A stretch of DNA of 64,000 nt, from assembly GCF_024679095.1 (NCBI RefSeq), contig NC_066567.1, positions 11,398,719 through 11,462,718 of the forward strand, read 5' to 3'. This DNA comes from Eriocheir sinensis (lineage: Eukaryota > Arthropoda > Malacostraca > Decapoda > Varunidae). The position numbers and the translations under genes are program-made. Positions 31,079 through 44,688 of this stretch are shown one piece after another. The stretch's first letter is position 1, and every line of letters begins with the position of its first letter. A model generated the notes under the pieces. It was given only the letters and a program-made list of their open reading frames with translations, was not told the origin of the DNA and ran no database searches.

Positions 31079-34000
31079 TTGCTTGGGTGGGATGCTGACG
31101 CTGGCTTAGTGTTCAGGGTGAAATACTGACCCTGGCTTAGAGTTCAGGGTGGGATGCTGACGCTGGCTTAGTGTTCAGGGTGAAATGCTGACCCTGGCTT
31201 AGAGTTCAGGGTGGGATGCTGACGCTGGCTTAGCGTTCAGGGTGGGATGCTGACCCTGGCTTAGCGTTCAGGGTGGGATGCTGACGCTGGCTTAGTGTTC
31301 AGGGTGGGATGCTGACCCTGGCTTAGAGTTCAGGGTGGGATGCTGACGCTGGCTTAGTGTTCAGGGTGAAATGCTGACCCTGGCTTAGAGTTCAGGGTGG
31401 GATGCTGACGCTGGCTTAGTGTTCAGGGTGAAATGCTGACCCTGGCTTAGAGTTCAGGGTGGGATGCTGACCCTGGCTTAGTGTTCAGGGTGAAATGCTG
31501 ACCCTGGCTTAGCGTTCAGGGTGGGATGCTGACGCTGGCTTAGTGTTCAGGGTGAAATGCTGACCCTGGCTTAGTGTTCAGGGTGGGATGCTGACGCTGG
31601 CTTAGTGTTCAGGGTGAAATGCTGACCCTGGCTTAGAGTTCAGGGTGGGATGCTGACCCTGGCTTAGTGTTCAGGGTGGGATGCTGACCCTGGCTTAGCG
31701 TTCAGGGTGGGATGCTGACCCTGGCTTAGAGTTCAGGGTGGGATGCTGACCCTGGCTTAGTGTTCAGGGTGGGATGCTGACCCTGGCTTAGAGTTCAGGG
31801 TGGGATGCTGACCCTGGTTTAGCGTTCAGGGTAGGATGCTGACCCTGGTTTAGCGTTCAGGGTGGGATGCTGACCCTGGTTTAGCGTTCAGGGTGGGATG
31901 CTGACCCTGGCTTAGTGTTCAGGGTGGGATGCTGACCCTGGCTTAGTGTTCAGGGTGGGATGCTGACCCTGGCTTAGAGTTCAGGGTGGGATGCTGACCC
32001 TGGTTTAGTATTCAGGATGAGATGCTGATCCTGGCTTAGTGTTCAGGATGAGATGCTGATCCTGGCTTAGTGTTCAGGGTGGGATGCTGACCCTGGCTTA
32101 GAGTTCAGGGTGGGATGCTGACCCTGGTTTAGTGTTCAGGATGAGATGCTGATCCTGGCTTAGTGTTCAGGATGAGATGCTGATCCTGGCTTAGTGTTCA
32201 GGGTGGGATGCTGACCCTGGCTTAGTGTTCAGGATGAGATGCTGATCCTGGCTTAGTGTTCAGGGTGGGATGCTGACATTGGCTTAGTGTTCAGGGTGGG
32301 ATGCTGACCCTGGCTTAGTGTTCAGGGTGGGATGCTGACCCTGGCTTAGTGTTCAGGGTGGGATGCTGATCCTGGCTTAGTGTCCAGGGTGGGATGCTGA
32401 CCCTGGCTTAGTGTTCAGGGTGGGATGCTGACCCTGGCTTAGTGTTCAGGGTGGGATGCTGATCCTGGCTTAGTGTTCAGGGTGGGATGCTGACCCTGGC
32501 TTAGTGTTCAGGGTGGGATGCTGATCCTGGCTTAGTGTTCAGGGTGGGATGCTGATCCTGGCTTAGTGTTCAGGGTGGGATGCTGATCCTGGCTTAGTGT
32601 TCAGGGTGGGATGCTGACCCTGGCTTAGTGTTCAGGGTGGGATGCTGACCCTGGCTTAGTGTTCAGGGTGGGATGCTGATCCTGGCTTAGTGTTCAGGGT
32701 GGGATGCTGATCCTGGCTTAGTGTTCAGGGTGGGATGCTGATCCTGGCTTAGTGTTCAGGATGAGATGCTGATCCTGGCTTAGTGTTCAGGGTGGGATGC
32801 TGACCCTGGCTTAGTGTTCAGGGTGGGATGCTGACTCTGGCTTAGTGTTCAGGGTGGGATGCTGACCCTGGCTTAGTGTTCAGGGTGGGATGCTGACCCT
32901 GGCTTAGTGTTCAGGGTGGGATGCTGACCCTGGCTTAGTGTTCAGGGTGGGATGCTGACCCTGGCTTAGTGTTCAGGGTGGGATGCTGACCCTGGCTTAG
33001 TGTTCAGGGTGGGATGCTAACCCTGGCTTAGTGTTCAGGGTGGGATGCTGACCCTGGCTTAGTGTTCAGGGTGGGATGCTGACCCTGGCTTAGTGTTCAG
33101 GGTGGGATGCTGACCCTGGCTTAGTGTTCAGGGTGGGATGCTGACCCTGGCTTAGTGTTCAGGGTGGGATGCTGACCCTGGCTTAGTGTTCAGGGTGGGA
33201 TGCTGACCCTGGCTTAGTGTTCAGGGTGGGATGCTGACCCTGGCTTAGTGTTCAGGGTGGGATGCTGACCCTGGCTTAGTGTTCAGGGTAGGATGCTGAC
33301 CCTAGCTTAGTGTTCAGGGTGGGATGCTGACCCTGGCTTAGTGTTCAGGGTGGGATGCTGACCCTGGCTTAGTGTTCAGGGTGGGATGCTGACCCTGGAT
33401 TAGTGTTCAGGGTGGGATGCTGATCCTGGCTTAGTGTTCAGGGTGGGATGCTGACCCTGGCTTAGTGTTCAGGGTGGGATGCTGACCCTGGCTTAGTGTT
33501 CAGGGTGGGATGCTGACCCTGGCTTAGCGTTCAGAGTGGAATGCTGACCCTGGCTTAGTGTTCAGGGTGGGATGCTGACCCTGGCTTAGTGTTCAGGGTG
33601 GGATGCTGACCCTGGCTTAGTGTTCAGGGTGGGATGCTGACCCTGGCTTAGTGTTCAGGGTGGGATGCTGACCCTGGCTTAGTGTTCAGGGTGGGATGCT
33701 GACCCTGGCTTAGTGTTCAGGGTGGGATGCTGACCCTGGCTTAGTGTTCAGGGTGGGATGCTGACCCTGGCTTAGTGTTCAGGGTGGGATGCTGACCCTG
33801 GCTTAGTGTTCAGGGTGGGATGCTGACCCTGGCTTAGTGTTCAGGGTGGGATGCTGACCCTGGATTGGTGTTCAGGGTGGGATGCTGATCCTGGCTTAGT
33901 GTTCAGGGTGGGATGCTGACCCTGGCTTAGTGTTCAGGGTGGGATGCTGACCCTGGCTTAGTTTTCAGGTTGGGATGCTGACCCTGGTTTAGTGTTCATG

Positions 34001-37000
34001 GTGGGATGCTGACCCTGGCTTAGTGTTCAGGGTGGGATGCTGACCCTGGCTTAGTGTTCAGGGTGGGATGCTGACCCTGGCTTAGTGTTCAGGGTGGGAT
34101 GCTGACCCTGGCCTAGTGTTCAGGTTGGGATGCTGACCCTGGTTTAGTGTTCAGGGTGGGATGCTGACCCTGGCTTAGTGTTCAGGGTGGGATGTTGACC
34201 CTGGCTTAGTGCTCAGGGTGGGATGCTGACCCTAGCTTAGTGTTCAGGGTGGGATGATGACCCTGGCTTAGTGTTCAGGGTGGGATGCTGACCCTGGCTT
34301 AGTGTTCAGGGTGGGATGCTGACCCTGGCTTAGTGTTCAGGGTGGGATGCTGACCCTGGCTTAGTGTTCAGGGTGGGATGCTGACCCTGGCTTAGTGTTC
34401 AGGGTGGGATGCTGACCCTAGCTTAGTGTTCAGGGTGGGATGCTGACCCTGGCTTAGTGTTCAGGGTGGGATGCTGACCCTGGCTTAGTGTTCAGGGTGG
34501 GATGCTGACCCTGGCTTAGTGTTCAGGGTGGGATGCTGATCCTGGCTTAGTGTTCAGGGTAAGATGCTGACCCTGGCTTAGTGTTCAGGGTGGGATGCTG
34601 ACCCTGGCTTAGTGTTCAGGGTGGGATGCTGACCCTGGCTTAGTGTTCAGGTTGGGATGCTGACCCTGGCTTAGTGTTCAGGTTGGGATGCTGACCCTGG
34701 CTTAGTGTTCAGGGTGGGATGCTGACCCTGGCTTAGTGTTCAGGGGGGGATGCTGACCCTGGCTTAGTGTTCAGGGTGGGATGCTGACCCTGGCTTAGTG
34801 TTCAGGGTGGGATGCTGACCCTGGCTTAGTGTTCAGGGTGGGATGCTGACCCTGGCTTAGTGTTCAGGGTGGGATGCTGACCCTGGCTTAGTGTTCAGGG
34901 TGGGATGCTGACGCTGGCCTAGTGTTCAGGGTGGGATGCTGACCCTGGCTTAGTGTTCAGGGTGGGATGCTGACCCTGGCTTAGTGTTCAGGGTGGGATG
35001 CTGACCCTGGATTGGTGTTCAGGGTGGGATGCTGATCCTGGCTTAGTGTTCAGGGTGGGATGCTGACCCTGGCTTAGTGTTCAGGGTGGGATGCTGACCC
35101 TGGCTTAGTGTTCAGGTTGGGATGCTGACCCTGGTTTAGTGTTCAGGGTGGGATGCTGCCCTGGCTTAGTGTTCAGCGTGGGATGCTGACCCTCGCTTAG
35201 TGTTCAGGGTGGGATGATGACACTGGCTTAGTGTTCAGGGTGGGATGCTGACCCTGGCTTAGTGTTCAGGGTGGGATGCAGACCCTGGCTTAATGTTCAG
35301 GGTGGGATGCTGACCCTGGATTAGTGTTCAGGGTGGGATGCTGATCCTGGCTTAGTGTTCAGGGTGGGTTGCTGACCCAGGCTTAGCGTTCAGAGTGGGA
35401 TGCTGACCCTAGCTTAGTGTTCAGGGTGGAATGCTGACCCTGGCTTAGCGTTCAGAGTGGGATGCTGACCCTGGCTTAGTGTTCAGGGTGGAATGCTGAC
35501 CCTGGCTTAGTGTTCAGGGTGGGATGCTGACCCTGGCTTAGTGTTCAGGGTGGAATGCTGACCCTAGCTTAGTGTTCAGGGTGGAATGCTGACCCTGGCA
35601 AAGTGTTCAGAGTGGGATGTTAACCCTGGGTTAGCGTTTAGTTTGGGATGCAGACCCTTACTTAGTGCTCAGGGTGGGATGCTGACCCTGGCTTACCGTT
35701 AAGGGTGGGATGCTGACCCTGGCTTAGCGTTAAAGGTAGGATGCTGACCCTGGCTTAGTGTTCAGGGTGGGATGCTGACCCTGGCTTAATGTTTAGGGTG
35801 GGATGCTGACCCTGGCTTAGCGTTCAGGGTGGGATGCTGACCCTGGCTTAGTGTTCAGATTTGGATACTGACCCTGGCTTAGTAAACAGGTTGGGATGCA
35901 GAACCTGGCTTAACGTTCAGGGTGGGATGATGACCCTGGCTTAGTGTTCCGATTTGGATACTGACCCTGGCTTAGTAAACAGGGTGGGATGCAGAACCTG
36001 GCTTAACGTCCAGGGTGGGATGCTGACCCTGGCTTAGTGTTCAGGGTGGTATGCTGACCCTGGCTTAGTGTTCAGGGTGGTATGCTGACCCTGGCTTAGT
36101 GTTTAGGGTGGGATGCTGTCCCTGGCTTAGTGTTCAGGGTGGGATACTGACCCTGGCTTAGTGTTCAGGGTGGGATACTGACCCTGGCTTAGTGTTCAGA
36201 GTGGGATGCTGACCCTAGCTTAGTGTTCAGGGTGGAATGCTGACCCTGGCTTAGTGTTCAGGGTGGGATACTGACCCTGGCTTAGTGTTCAGGGTGGGAT
36301 ATTGACCCTGGCTTAGTGTTCAGGGTGGGATGCTGACCCTGGCCTAGCGTTCAGGGATAGATGCTGACCCTGGCTTAGCGTTCAGGGATAGATGCTGACC
36401 CTGGCTTAGCGTTCAGGGATAGATGCTGACCCTGGCTTAGCGTTCAAGGTAGGATGGCTTAGTAATCAGGTTGGGATGCAGAACCTGGCTTAACGTTCAG
36501 GGTGGGATGCTGACCCTGGCTTAGTGTTCAGGGTGGGATGCTGACCCTGGCTTAGTGATCAGGGTGTGATGCTGACCCTGGCTTAGTGATCAGGGTGGGA
36601 TGCTGACCCTGGCTTAGTGTTCAGGGTGGGATGCTGACCCTGGCTTAGTGTTCAGGGTGGGATGCTGACCCTGGCTTAGTGTTCAGGGTGGGATGCTGAC
36701 CCTGGCTTAGTGTTCAGGGTGGGATGCTGACCCTGGCCTAGTGTTCAGGGTGGGATGCTGACCCTGGCTTAGTGTTCAGGGTGGGATGCTGACCCTGGCT
36801 TAGTGTTCAGGGTGGGATGCTGACTCTGGCTTAGTGTTCTGGGAGGATGCTGACCCTGGCTTAGTGTTCAGGGTGGGATGCTGACCCTGGCTTATTGTTC
36901 AGGGTGGGATGCTGACCCTGGCTTAGTGTTCAGGGTGGGATGCTGACCCTGGCTTAGTGATCAGGGTGGGATGCTGACCTTGCCATAGCGTTCAGGGCGG

Positions 37001-37010
37001 GATGCTGACC

Positions 37011-37012
<2 letters not shown>
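31079..37012. repeat. 31-bp satellite, about 190 copies
   Basis: The consensus unit is GGGATGCTGACCCTGGCTTA followed by GTGTTCAGGGT. At the left edge (31.08-31.65 kb) it forms a higher-order dimer alternating GACGCTGG..GTGTTC and GACCCTGG..GAGTTC with GTGGGATG/GTGAAATG. The middle (32.5-35.1 kb) is most homogeneous; 35.1-36.5 kb is the most degenerate. ACCCTG and CAGGGT within a unit are perfect inverse complements, so each unit can form a 6-bp hairpin. Many TAG/TGA triplets keep it non-coding. Confidence 0.98.

Positions 37013-37062
<50 letters not shown>
37013..37062. repeat. (GA)n microsatellite at the satellite/gypsy boundary
   Basis: Begins within the last 31-bp unit (GACCCTGAGAGAG) and ends exactly where gypsy coding sequence starts. 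Confidence 0.97.
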
Positions 37063-37065
<3 letters not shown>

Positions 37066-38820
37066 CGGCCGCCCCACCTGCCTTGCCACCGATTGGAGCA
37101 AGACAGGCCTGGGTTTTCTCTTGCTGCAGCAGTACTGCTCCTGTCCCCTGGCCTCCGCCCCCACGTGCTGTCACGAAGGATGGAAGCTGGTATTCGCCGG
37201 TTCCCGCTTCACCACCCCTGCAGAGTCTCGCTACGCCCCTATCGAAGGTGAAGCACTGGCTGTGGCCGACGCACTCGACCGATGCCGCATGTTCGTCCTT
37301 GGCTGCCCGACACTCATCGTTACCGTCGATCACCGCCCACTCTTGGCCATCCTCGGTGACAGAACCATGGACAGCATCCCCAACCCTCGAATCTTTCGTT
37401 TTAAGGAACGCACGCTACGCTACCGCTTTACCATCCATCATGCAAGCGGAAAATGGCACAGAGGCCCCGACGCCATGTCCCGCTTCCCCCCTCGCGTGCC
37501 TCACAACCCAGCTGTCCTACCAGACCGCCACGACGTGGATCAAGCAGTCTCCACCACCACCATCGCAGCCCTCCTCGAAGCTTGTCCGGACCGAGTCATC
37601 TCGTGGAGCGAGCTGCAGTCAGAAGGCGCCAGGGATGCCACCTATACATCGCTACTTCGTACGATCCAAGACGGCTTCCCACAGCTGCGCAAAGACGTCG
37701 CTGCACCCCTCCTCCCGTTCTGGGGCGTGCGTGATCGCCTGAGTACAGTGGACGGGGTGGCCCTCATGGACTCGCGCCCTGTCATCCCATCAGCACTACG
37801 TGCCAGAGTCCTGGAGGCCCTCCACTCGGCACACCAGGGAGTGGCCGGTATGAAGGCACGGGCACGCCTCAGCGTATACTGGCCAGGAATCGACAAGTCG
37901 CTGCGTAACTATCTGGACACGTGCCACTACTGCCGCGCCACCGCCCCATCTCAGCCCCGGGAGCCCATGGTCCTGTTCCCCCACCCTCCTGGCCATATGA
38001 CCATGTGGCGGTGGATTATTTTGACTATGCAGGGAAATCACACTTAGTATATGTCGATCGTTTCTCTGGTGATTTGCACATTTTTCACTTCCCCCAAGCC
38101 CAGGCAGACGCCCGTCACCTCATTTCGTCATGCAGGTCCCTCTTCCTGCAGTACGGCGCCCCGCGAGAGCTGGCAAGTGACGGTGGGCCCACGCTGGTGT
38201 CGAAGGACTTCCGTGACTTCCTCAACCACTGGGGCGTGCATCATCGACTCAGCTCCGCTTACTATCCGCAGTCCAACGGCCGTGCTGAGATCGCCGTGAA
38301 GACCGCCAGGCGCATCATCGCAGACTGCACGGGCCGTGGTGGGTCCGTCGACACTGATGCCGTAGCCAAGGCCACCCTGCAGTACCGCAACACGCCCTTG
38401 GCCAACATCAACAAGTCTCCCGCTCAGCTGCTGTTTGGTCGTGTCCTGCGCGACCACCTCCCCACCCTTCCACGCCTCCTTCACCTCCACCCAGACTGGC
38501 TGCACTCGGCGGAGGAACATGAAGCCGCATTCGCCAAGCGCAACATGCAGTTCGTTACCCGCTACAACACAGCCTCCAGAAAGCTCCACACGCTCCGGCT
38601 TGGCGACCACGTAGCCGTGCAAAACCAGGGCACCAACCGCCCTCAACGCTGGGATCGCACGGGTACTGTAGTGGAGATCAAGCCGCACCGCCAGTACACG
38701 GTGCGCCTCGACGGCTCCGGCCGCGTCACCATACGCAACCGCCGCTTCCTACGCCCCATCTCCGCACCCCAACCTTCACAGGCCGCCCGCGACGAGCCAA
38801 CAACTCGTGCGAGCGTGTGA
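37066..38820 (+). pseudogene. gypsy pol fragment: RNase H and integrase, one frameshift
   Basis: The first frame (to 38047) starts at the RNase H N-terminus (ATDWSKTGLGF), continues with SRYAPIEGEALAV and TVDHRPLLAI (RNase H), then the integrase zinc-binding H2C2 region HSAHQGVAGMKARARLSVYW and CHYC. A frameshift lies at about 37985-38000. The second frame (to 38820) holds the integrase core with Asp in VAVDYFDY, Asp in LASDGGPTL and Glu in GRAEIAVK, the DDE triad, then a C-terminal SH3-like stretch (LRLGDHVAVQNQG). The catalytic residues are intact, but the N-terminal pol is gone, so the copy is dead. Confidence 0.9.
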
Positions 38821-38834
38821 GGGGGAGGGGAGAT
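38821..38834 (+). other. polypurine tract before the 3' LTR
   Basis: GGGGGAGGGGAGA directly after the pol stop, the expected plus-strand primer site for LTR elements. The LTR begins at about TGACGTCAGC. Confidence 0.65.
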
Positions 38835-39008
38835 GACGTCAGCACCCAACCACCAGACGACCGGCCGGGCAGTTGGTAGTTCAGCGGAGGCGACCTGAGC
38901 CTCCGCCACACTCCGGTCAGGCAGTCTTCCACTGGTCGCCACACAACCCAGACCTCTGTATAAAGCACTATTAAATGCACTGCACCACCAACGCGTTTCC
39001 CTCTACAT
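38834..39008 (+). repeat. gypsy 3' LTR (about 175 bp)
   Basis: Shared with the minus-strand LTR at 46.76-46.94 kb. It contains a TATAAA-type box and ends near ACGCGTTTCCCTCTAC. The exact edges are uncertain because the two copies diverge on the left. Confidence 0.65.
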
Positions 39009-39330
39009 TATTCTACCTCTCAAATTCCGCCGCCATGTTGCCTCTCTTTCTATCTTCTATCGATATTTTCATGCAGACTGCTCTTCTGAACTTGCTAACT
39101 GCATGCCTCCCCTCCTCCCGCGGCCCCGCTGCACAAGACTTTCTACTCATGCTCATCCCTATACTGTCCAGACCCCTTATGCAAGAGTTAACCAGCATCT
39201 TCACTCTTTCATCCCTCACGCTGGTAAACTCTGGAACAATCTTCCTTCATCTGTATTTCCTCCTGCCTATGACTTCAACTCTTTCAAGAGGAGAGTATCA
39301 GGACACCTCTTCTCCCGAAATTGATCTCTG
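39009..39330 (+). mobile_element. LINE (family B) ORF2 C-terminus
   Basis: One open frame from about 39015 to the TGA near 39325: LKFRRHVASLSIFYRYFHAD, then SELANCMPPLLPRPRC, YARVNQHLHSFIP and LPSSVFPPAYDFNSFKRRVS. This is the last ~100 residues of a jockey-type LINE protein, uninterrupted, and the reference for the split copy at 1.4-1.86 kb. It begins immediately after the gypsy LTR. Confidence 0.82.
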
Positions 39331-39430
39331 ATTTTGAACACTCCTTTAACCTCTGTTCTGGAGCAGTAAGTAGCGGGCTTTTTTTTTTTTTCTTTTTCAT
39401 TATGCCCTTGAACTGTCTCCGTAGCTGTAA
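39331..39430. other. LINE B 3' flank
   Basis: Short sequence with a T-run, probably the element's 3' UTR, leading into (TA)n. Confidence 0.4.
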
Positions 39431-40400
<970 letters not shown>

Positions 40401-40499
40401 GCTGCTTTTATGGGAAAATGGGCAATTTCAAGAATGACATGGACCCCATAATTCAGATAGCCATCCATTAAATGGAGAGAATCCGAGAAACATGACCAT

Positions 40500-43400
40500 C
40501 AATCAGAAGAGAGTGTAGGTTATCTCATTTATCACATATACTGACATATAAAGGGTGCAGGTTATCTCATTTATCACATTTACTGACATACAAGGTTTCA
40601 GGTTACCTCATTTATCACATTTACCGACATACAAGGGGTTTAGGTTATCTCATTTTTCACATTTACTGACATACAAGGGTAGGCGGTGGCTGAGTGATTA
40701 GCGTGCGGGGCCAGCATTCATCACGCCATGGACAATGTCGATTCGAATCCCCACGCTACCACCTGGGATTTTTTAGTCACCTCCGAGTGGCTTAAGACTA
40801 CCCACAGGCTGTCCAGAAGACCACCTATCATCCCGGATTCTAAAAGAAACCGTACAAGCGAATCAAAAATGAGTTCCAGGGGGCAGCATGAGCCAAGCAT
40901 AACTAGCGCCACTATAAAAATTGCCTGCGCCATGACGGGCTTGGGCCGACCACCAGGCCCCTGAAGAAAGCCTACCGGCGCTATAGGCTGAGATGTAAAC
41001 AAAAAAAAAGTTACCTCATTTATCACATTTACCGACATACAAGGGGTAGGGTAGCTCATTTATCACATCTACTGACATACAAGGGGTGTAGGGTAGCTCA
41101 TTTATCACATTTACCGACATACAAGGGGTAGGGTAGCTCATTTATCACATTTACTGACGTACAAGGGGTGTAGGGTAGCTCATTTATCACATCTACTGAC
41201 ATACAAGGGGTAGGGTAGCTCATTTATCACATTTACTGACATACAAGGGGTGTAGGGTAGCTCATTTATCACATTTACTGACATACAAGGGGTGTAGGGT
41301 AGCTCATTTATCACATTTACTGACATACAAGGGGTGTAGGGTAGCTCATTTATCACATTTACTGACATACAAGGGGTGTAGGGTAGCTCATTTATCACAT
41401 CTACTGACATACAAGGGGTAGGGTAGCTCATTTATCACATTTACTGACATACAAGGGGTGTAGGGTAGCTCATTTATCACATTTACTGACATACAAGGGG
41501 CTTAGGGTACCTCATTTATCACATTTACCGACATACAAGGGGTGTAGGTTATCTCATTTATCACATTTACTGACATACAAGGGGTGTAGGGTACCTCATT
41601 TATCACATTTACCGACATACAAGGGGTAGGGTAGCTCATTTATCACATTTACCGACATACAAGGGGTAGGGTAGCTCATTTATCACATTTACCGACATAC
41701 AAGGGGTAGGGTAGCTCATTTATCACATTTACCGACATACAAGGGGTAGGGTAGCTCATTTATCACATTTACCGACATACAAGGGGTGTAGGGTAGCTCA
41801 TTTATCACATTTACCGACATACAAGGGGTAGGGTAGCTCATTTATCACATTTACCGACATACAAGGGGTGTAGGGTAGCTCATTTATCACATTTACTGAC
41901 ATACAAGGGGTGTAGGGTACCTCATTTATCACATTTACCGACATACAAGGGGTGTAGGGTAGCTCATTTATCACATCTACTGACATACAAGGGGTGTAGG
42001 TTATCTCATTTATCACATCTACTATCATACAAGAGGTGTAGGGTAGCTCATTTATCACATCTACTGACATACAAGGGGTGTAGGGTACCTCATTTATCAC
42101 ATTTACCGACATACAAGTGGTTCAGGTTATCTCATTTATCATATATACCGACATACAAGGGGTGTAGGTTATCTCATTTATCATATATACCGACATACAA
42201 GGGATGTAGGTTATCTCATTTATCACATATACCGACATACAAGGGGTGTAGGTTATCTCATTTATCATATATACCGACATACAAGGGGTGTAGGTTATCT
42301 CATTTATCATATATACCGACATACAAGGGGTCCAGGTTATCTCATTTATCATATATACCGACATACAAGGGGTGTAGGTTATCTCATTTATCATATATAC
42401 CGACATACAAGGGGTGCAGGTTATCTCATTTATCATATATACCGACATACAAGGGGTGTAGGTTATCTCATTTATCATATATACCGACATACAAGGGATG
42501 TAGGTTATCTCATTTATCACATATACCGACATACAAGGGGTGTAGGTTATCTCATTTATCATACGTATATACCGACATACAAGGGGTGTAGGTTATCTCA
42601 TTTATCATATATACCGACATACAAGGGGTGCAGGTTATCTCATTTATCATATATACCGACATACAAGGGGTGTAGGTTATCTCATTTATCATATATACCG
42701 ACATACAAGGGGTGTAGGTTATCTCATTTATCACATATACCGACATAGATGGGATGCAGGTTATCTCATTTATCACATATACCGACATACAAGGGGTGTA
42801 GGTTATCTCATTTATCACATATACCGACATAGATGGGATGCAAGTTATCTCATTTATCACATATACCGACATAGATGGGATGCAAGTTATCTCATTTATC
42901 ACATATACCGACATACAAGGGGTGCAGGTTATCTCATTTATCACATATACCGACATAGATGGGATGCAAGTTATCTCATTTATCACATATACCGACATAG
43001 ATGGGATGCAAGTTATCTCATTTATCACATATTCCGACATACAAGGGGTGCAGGTTATCTCATTTATCACATATACCGGCATACAAGGGATGTAGGTTAT
43101 CTCATTTATCATATATACCGACATACAAGGGGTGTAGGTTATCTCATTTATCACATATACCGACATACAAGGGGTGCAGGTTATCTCATTTATCACATAT
43201 ACCGACATAAAAGGGGTGTAGGTTATCTCATTTATCACATATACCGACATACAAGGGGTGCAGGTTATCTCATTTATCACATATACCGACATACAAGGGA
43301 TGTAGGTTATCTCATTTATCACATATACCGACATAGATGGGGTGCAGGTTATCTCATTTATCACATATACCGACATAGATGGGGTGCAGGTTATCTCATT

Positions 43401-44688
43401 TATCACATATACCGACATAGATGGGATGCAAGTTATCTCATTTATCACATATACCGACATACAAGGGGTGCAGGTTATCTCATTTATCACATATACCGAC
43501 ATACAAGGGGTGCAGGTTATCTCATTTATCACATTTACCGACATACAAGGGGTGTAGGTTATCTCATTTATCACATTTACCGACATAGAAGGGGTGTAGG
43601 TTATCTCATTTATCACATTTACCGACATACAAGGGGTGTAGGTTATCTCATTTATCACATTTACCGACATAGAAGGGGTGCAGGTTATCTCATTTATCAC
43701 ATTTACCGACATAGAAGGGGTGCAGGTTATCTCATTTATCACATTTACCGACATACAAGGGGTGCAGGTTATCTCATTTATCACATTTACCGACATACAA
43801 GGGGTGCAGGTTATCTCATTTATCACATTTACCGACATAGAAGGGGTGCAGGTTATCTCATTTATCACATTTACCTACATACAAAGGGTTCAGATTATCT
43901 CATTTATCACATTTACCGACATACAAGGGATGTAGGTTATCTCATTTATCACATTTACCGACATACAAAGGGTGCAGGTTATCTCATTTATCACATTTAC
44001 CGACATACAAGGGGTGTAGGTTATCTCATTTATCACATTTACCGACATACAAGGGGTGTAGGTTATCTCATTTATCACATTTACCGACATAGAAGGGGTG
44101 CAGGTTATCTCATTTATCACATTTACCGACATACAAGGGGTGCAGGTTATCTCATTTATCACATTTACCGAAATGCAGGGGGTTCAGGTTATCTCATTTA
44201 TCACATATACCGACATACAAGGGATGTAGGTTATCTCATTTATCACATTTACCGACATACAAAGGGTGTAGGTTATCTCATTTATCACATTTACCGACAT
44301 ACAAGGGGTGTAGGTTATCTCATTTATCACATTTACCGACATACAAGGGGTGTAGGTTATCTCATTTATCACATATACCGACATACAAGGGGTGCAGGTT
44401 ATCTCATTTATCACATTTACCGACATACAAGGGGTGTAGGTTATCTCATTTATCACATATATCGACATAGAAGGGGTGCAGGTTATCTCATTTATCACAT
44501 TTACCGACATACAAGGGATGTAGGTTATCTCATTTATCACATTTACCGACATACAAGGGATGTAGGTTATCTCATTTATCACATTTACCGACATACAAGG
44601 GGTGCAGGTTATCTCATTTATCACATTTACCGACATACAAGGGGTGCAGGTTATCTCATTTATCACATATACCGACATACAAGGGGGG
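40500..44688. repeat. 42-bp satellite, ~90 copies, interrupted by a SINE
   Basis: The unit is TTATCTCATTTATCACAT, then (A/T)TACCGACATACAAGGGG and TGTAGG. Left part (41.0-42.1 kb): units often shortened to ~38-39 bp with GGGTAGCTC. Right part (42.1-44.7 kb): regular 42-bp units with subtypes (ACATAGATGGGATGCAAG; ACATAGAAGGGG). Since 42 is 14 codons and the minus strand lacks stops, open frames up to 438 codons with the peptide MSVNVINEITYTPC arise. The right end joins gypsy sequence. Confidence 0.97.
40680..41009 (+). mobile_element. tRNA-derived SINE inserted in the 42-bp satellite
   Basis: The head GGCGGTGGCTGAGTGATTAG has an A-box-like element, and GATTCGAATCC is a good B box at about 40741-40751. 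The body has CCACAGGCTGTCCAGAAGACC, GGGGGCAGCATGAGCC and TGGGCCGACCACCAGG. A-run at 41001-41009. Satellite units lie directly on both sides, so it inserted after the array formed. No clear target duplication. Confidence 0.85.

Larger units (their letters stand above)
37063..39008 (+). mobile_element. Ty3/gypsy LTR retrotransposon, 3' half
   Basis: Contains RNase H, integrase, polypurine tract and one LTR. It is truncated on the left at the (GA)n. The LTR shares the segment CAGTCTTCCACTGGTCGCCA and TATAAAGCACTATTAAA with the LTR at 46.76-46.94 kb, so both halves are one family. Gag, protease and RT are missing here. Confidence 0.92.

Noticed and set aside
31079..37012. CRISPR array
   Set aside because: Units are contiguous 31-bp satellites with no unique spacers, in a eukaryotic genome with no cas genes.
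42122..44678. Minus-strand frames of up to 438 codons with a 14-residue repeat
   Set aside because: Product of a 42-bp satellite without stops; no signal peptide, and units with 38-39 bp break the frame.
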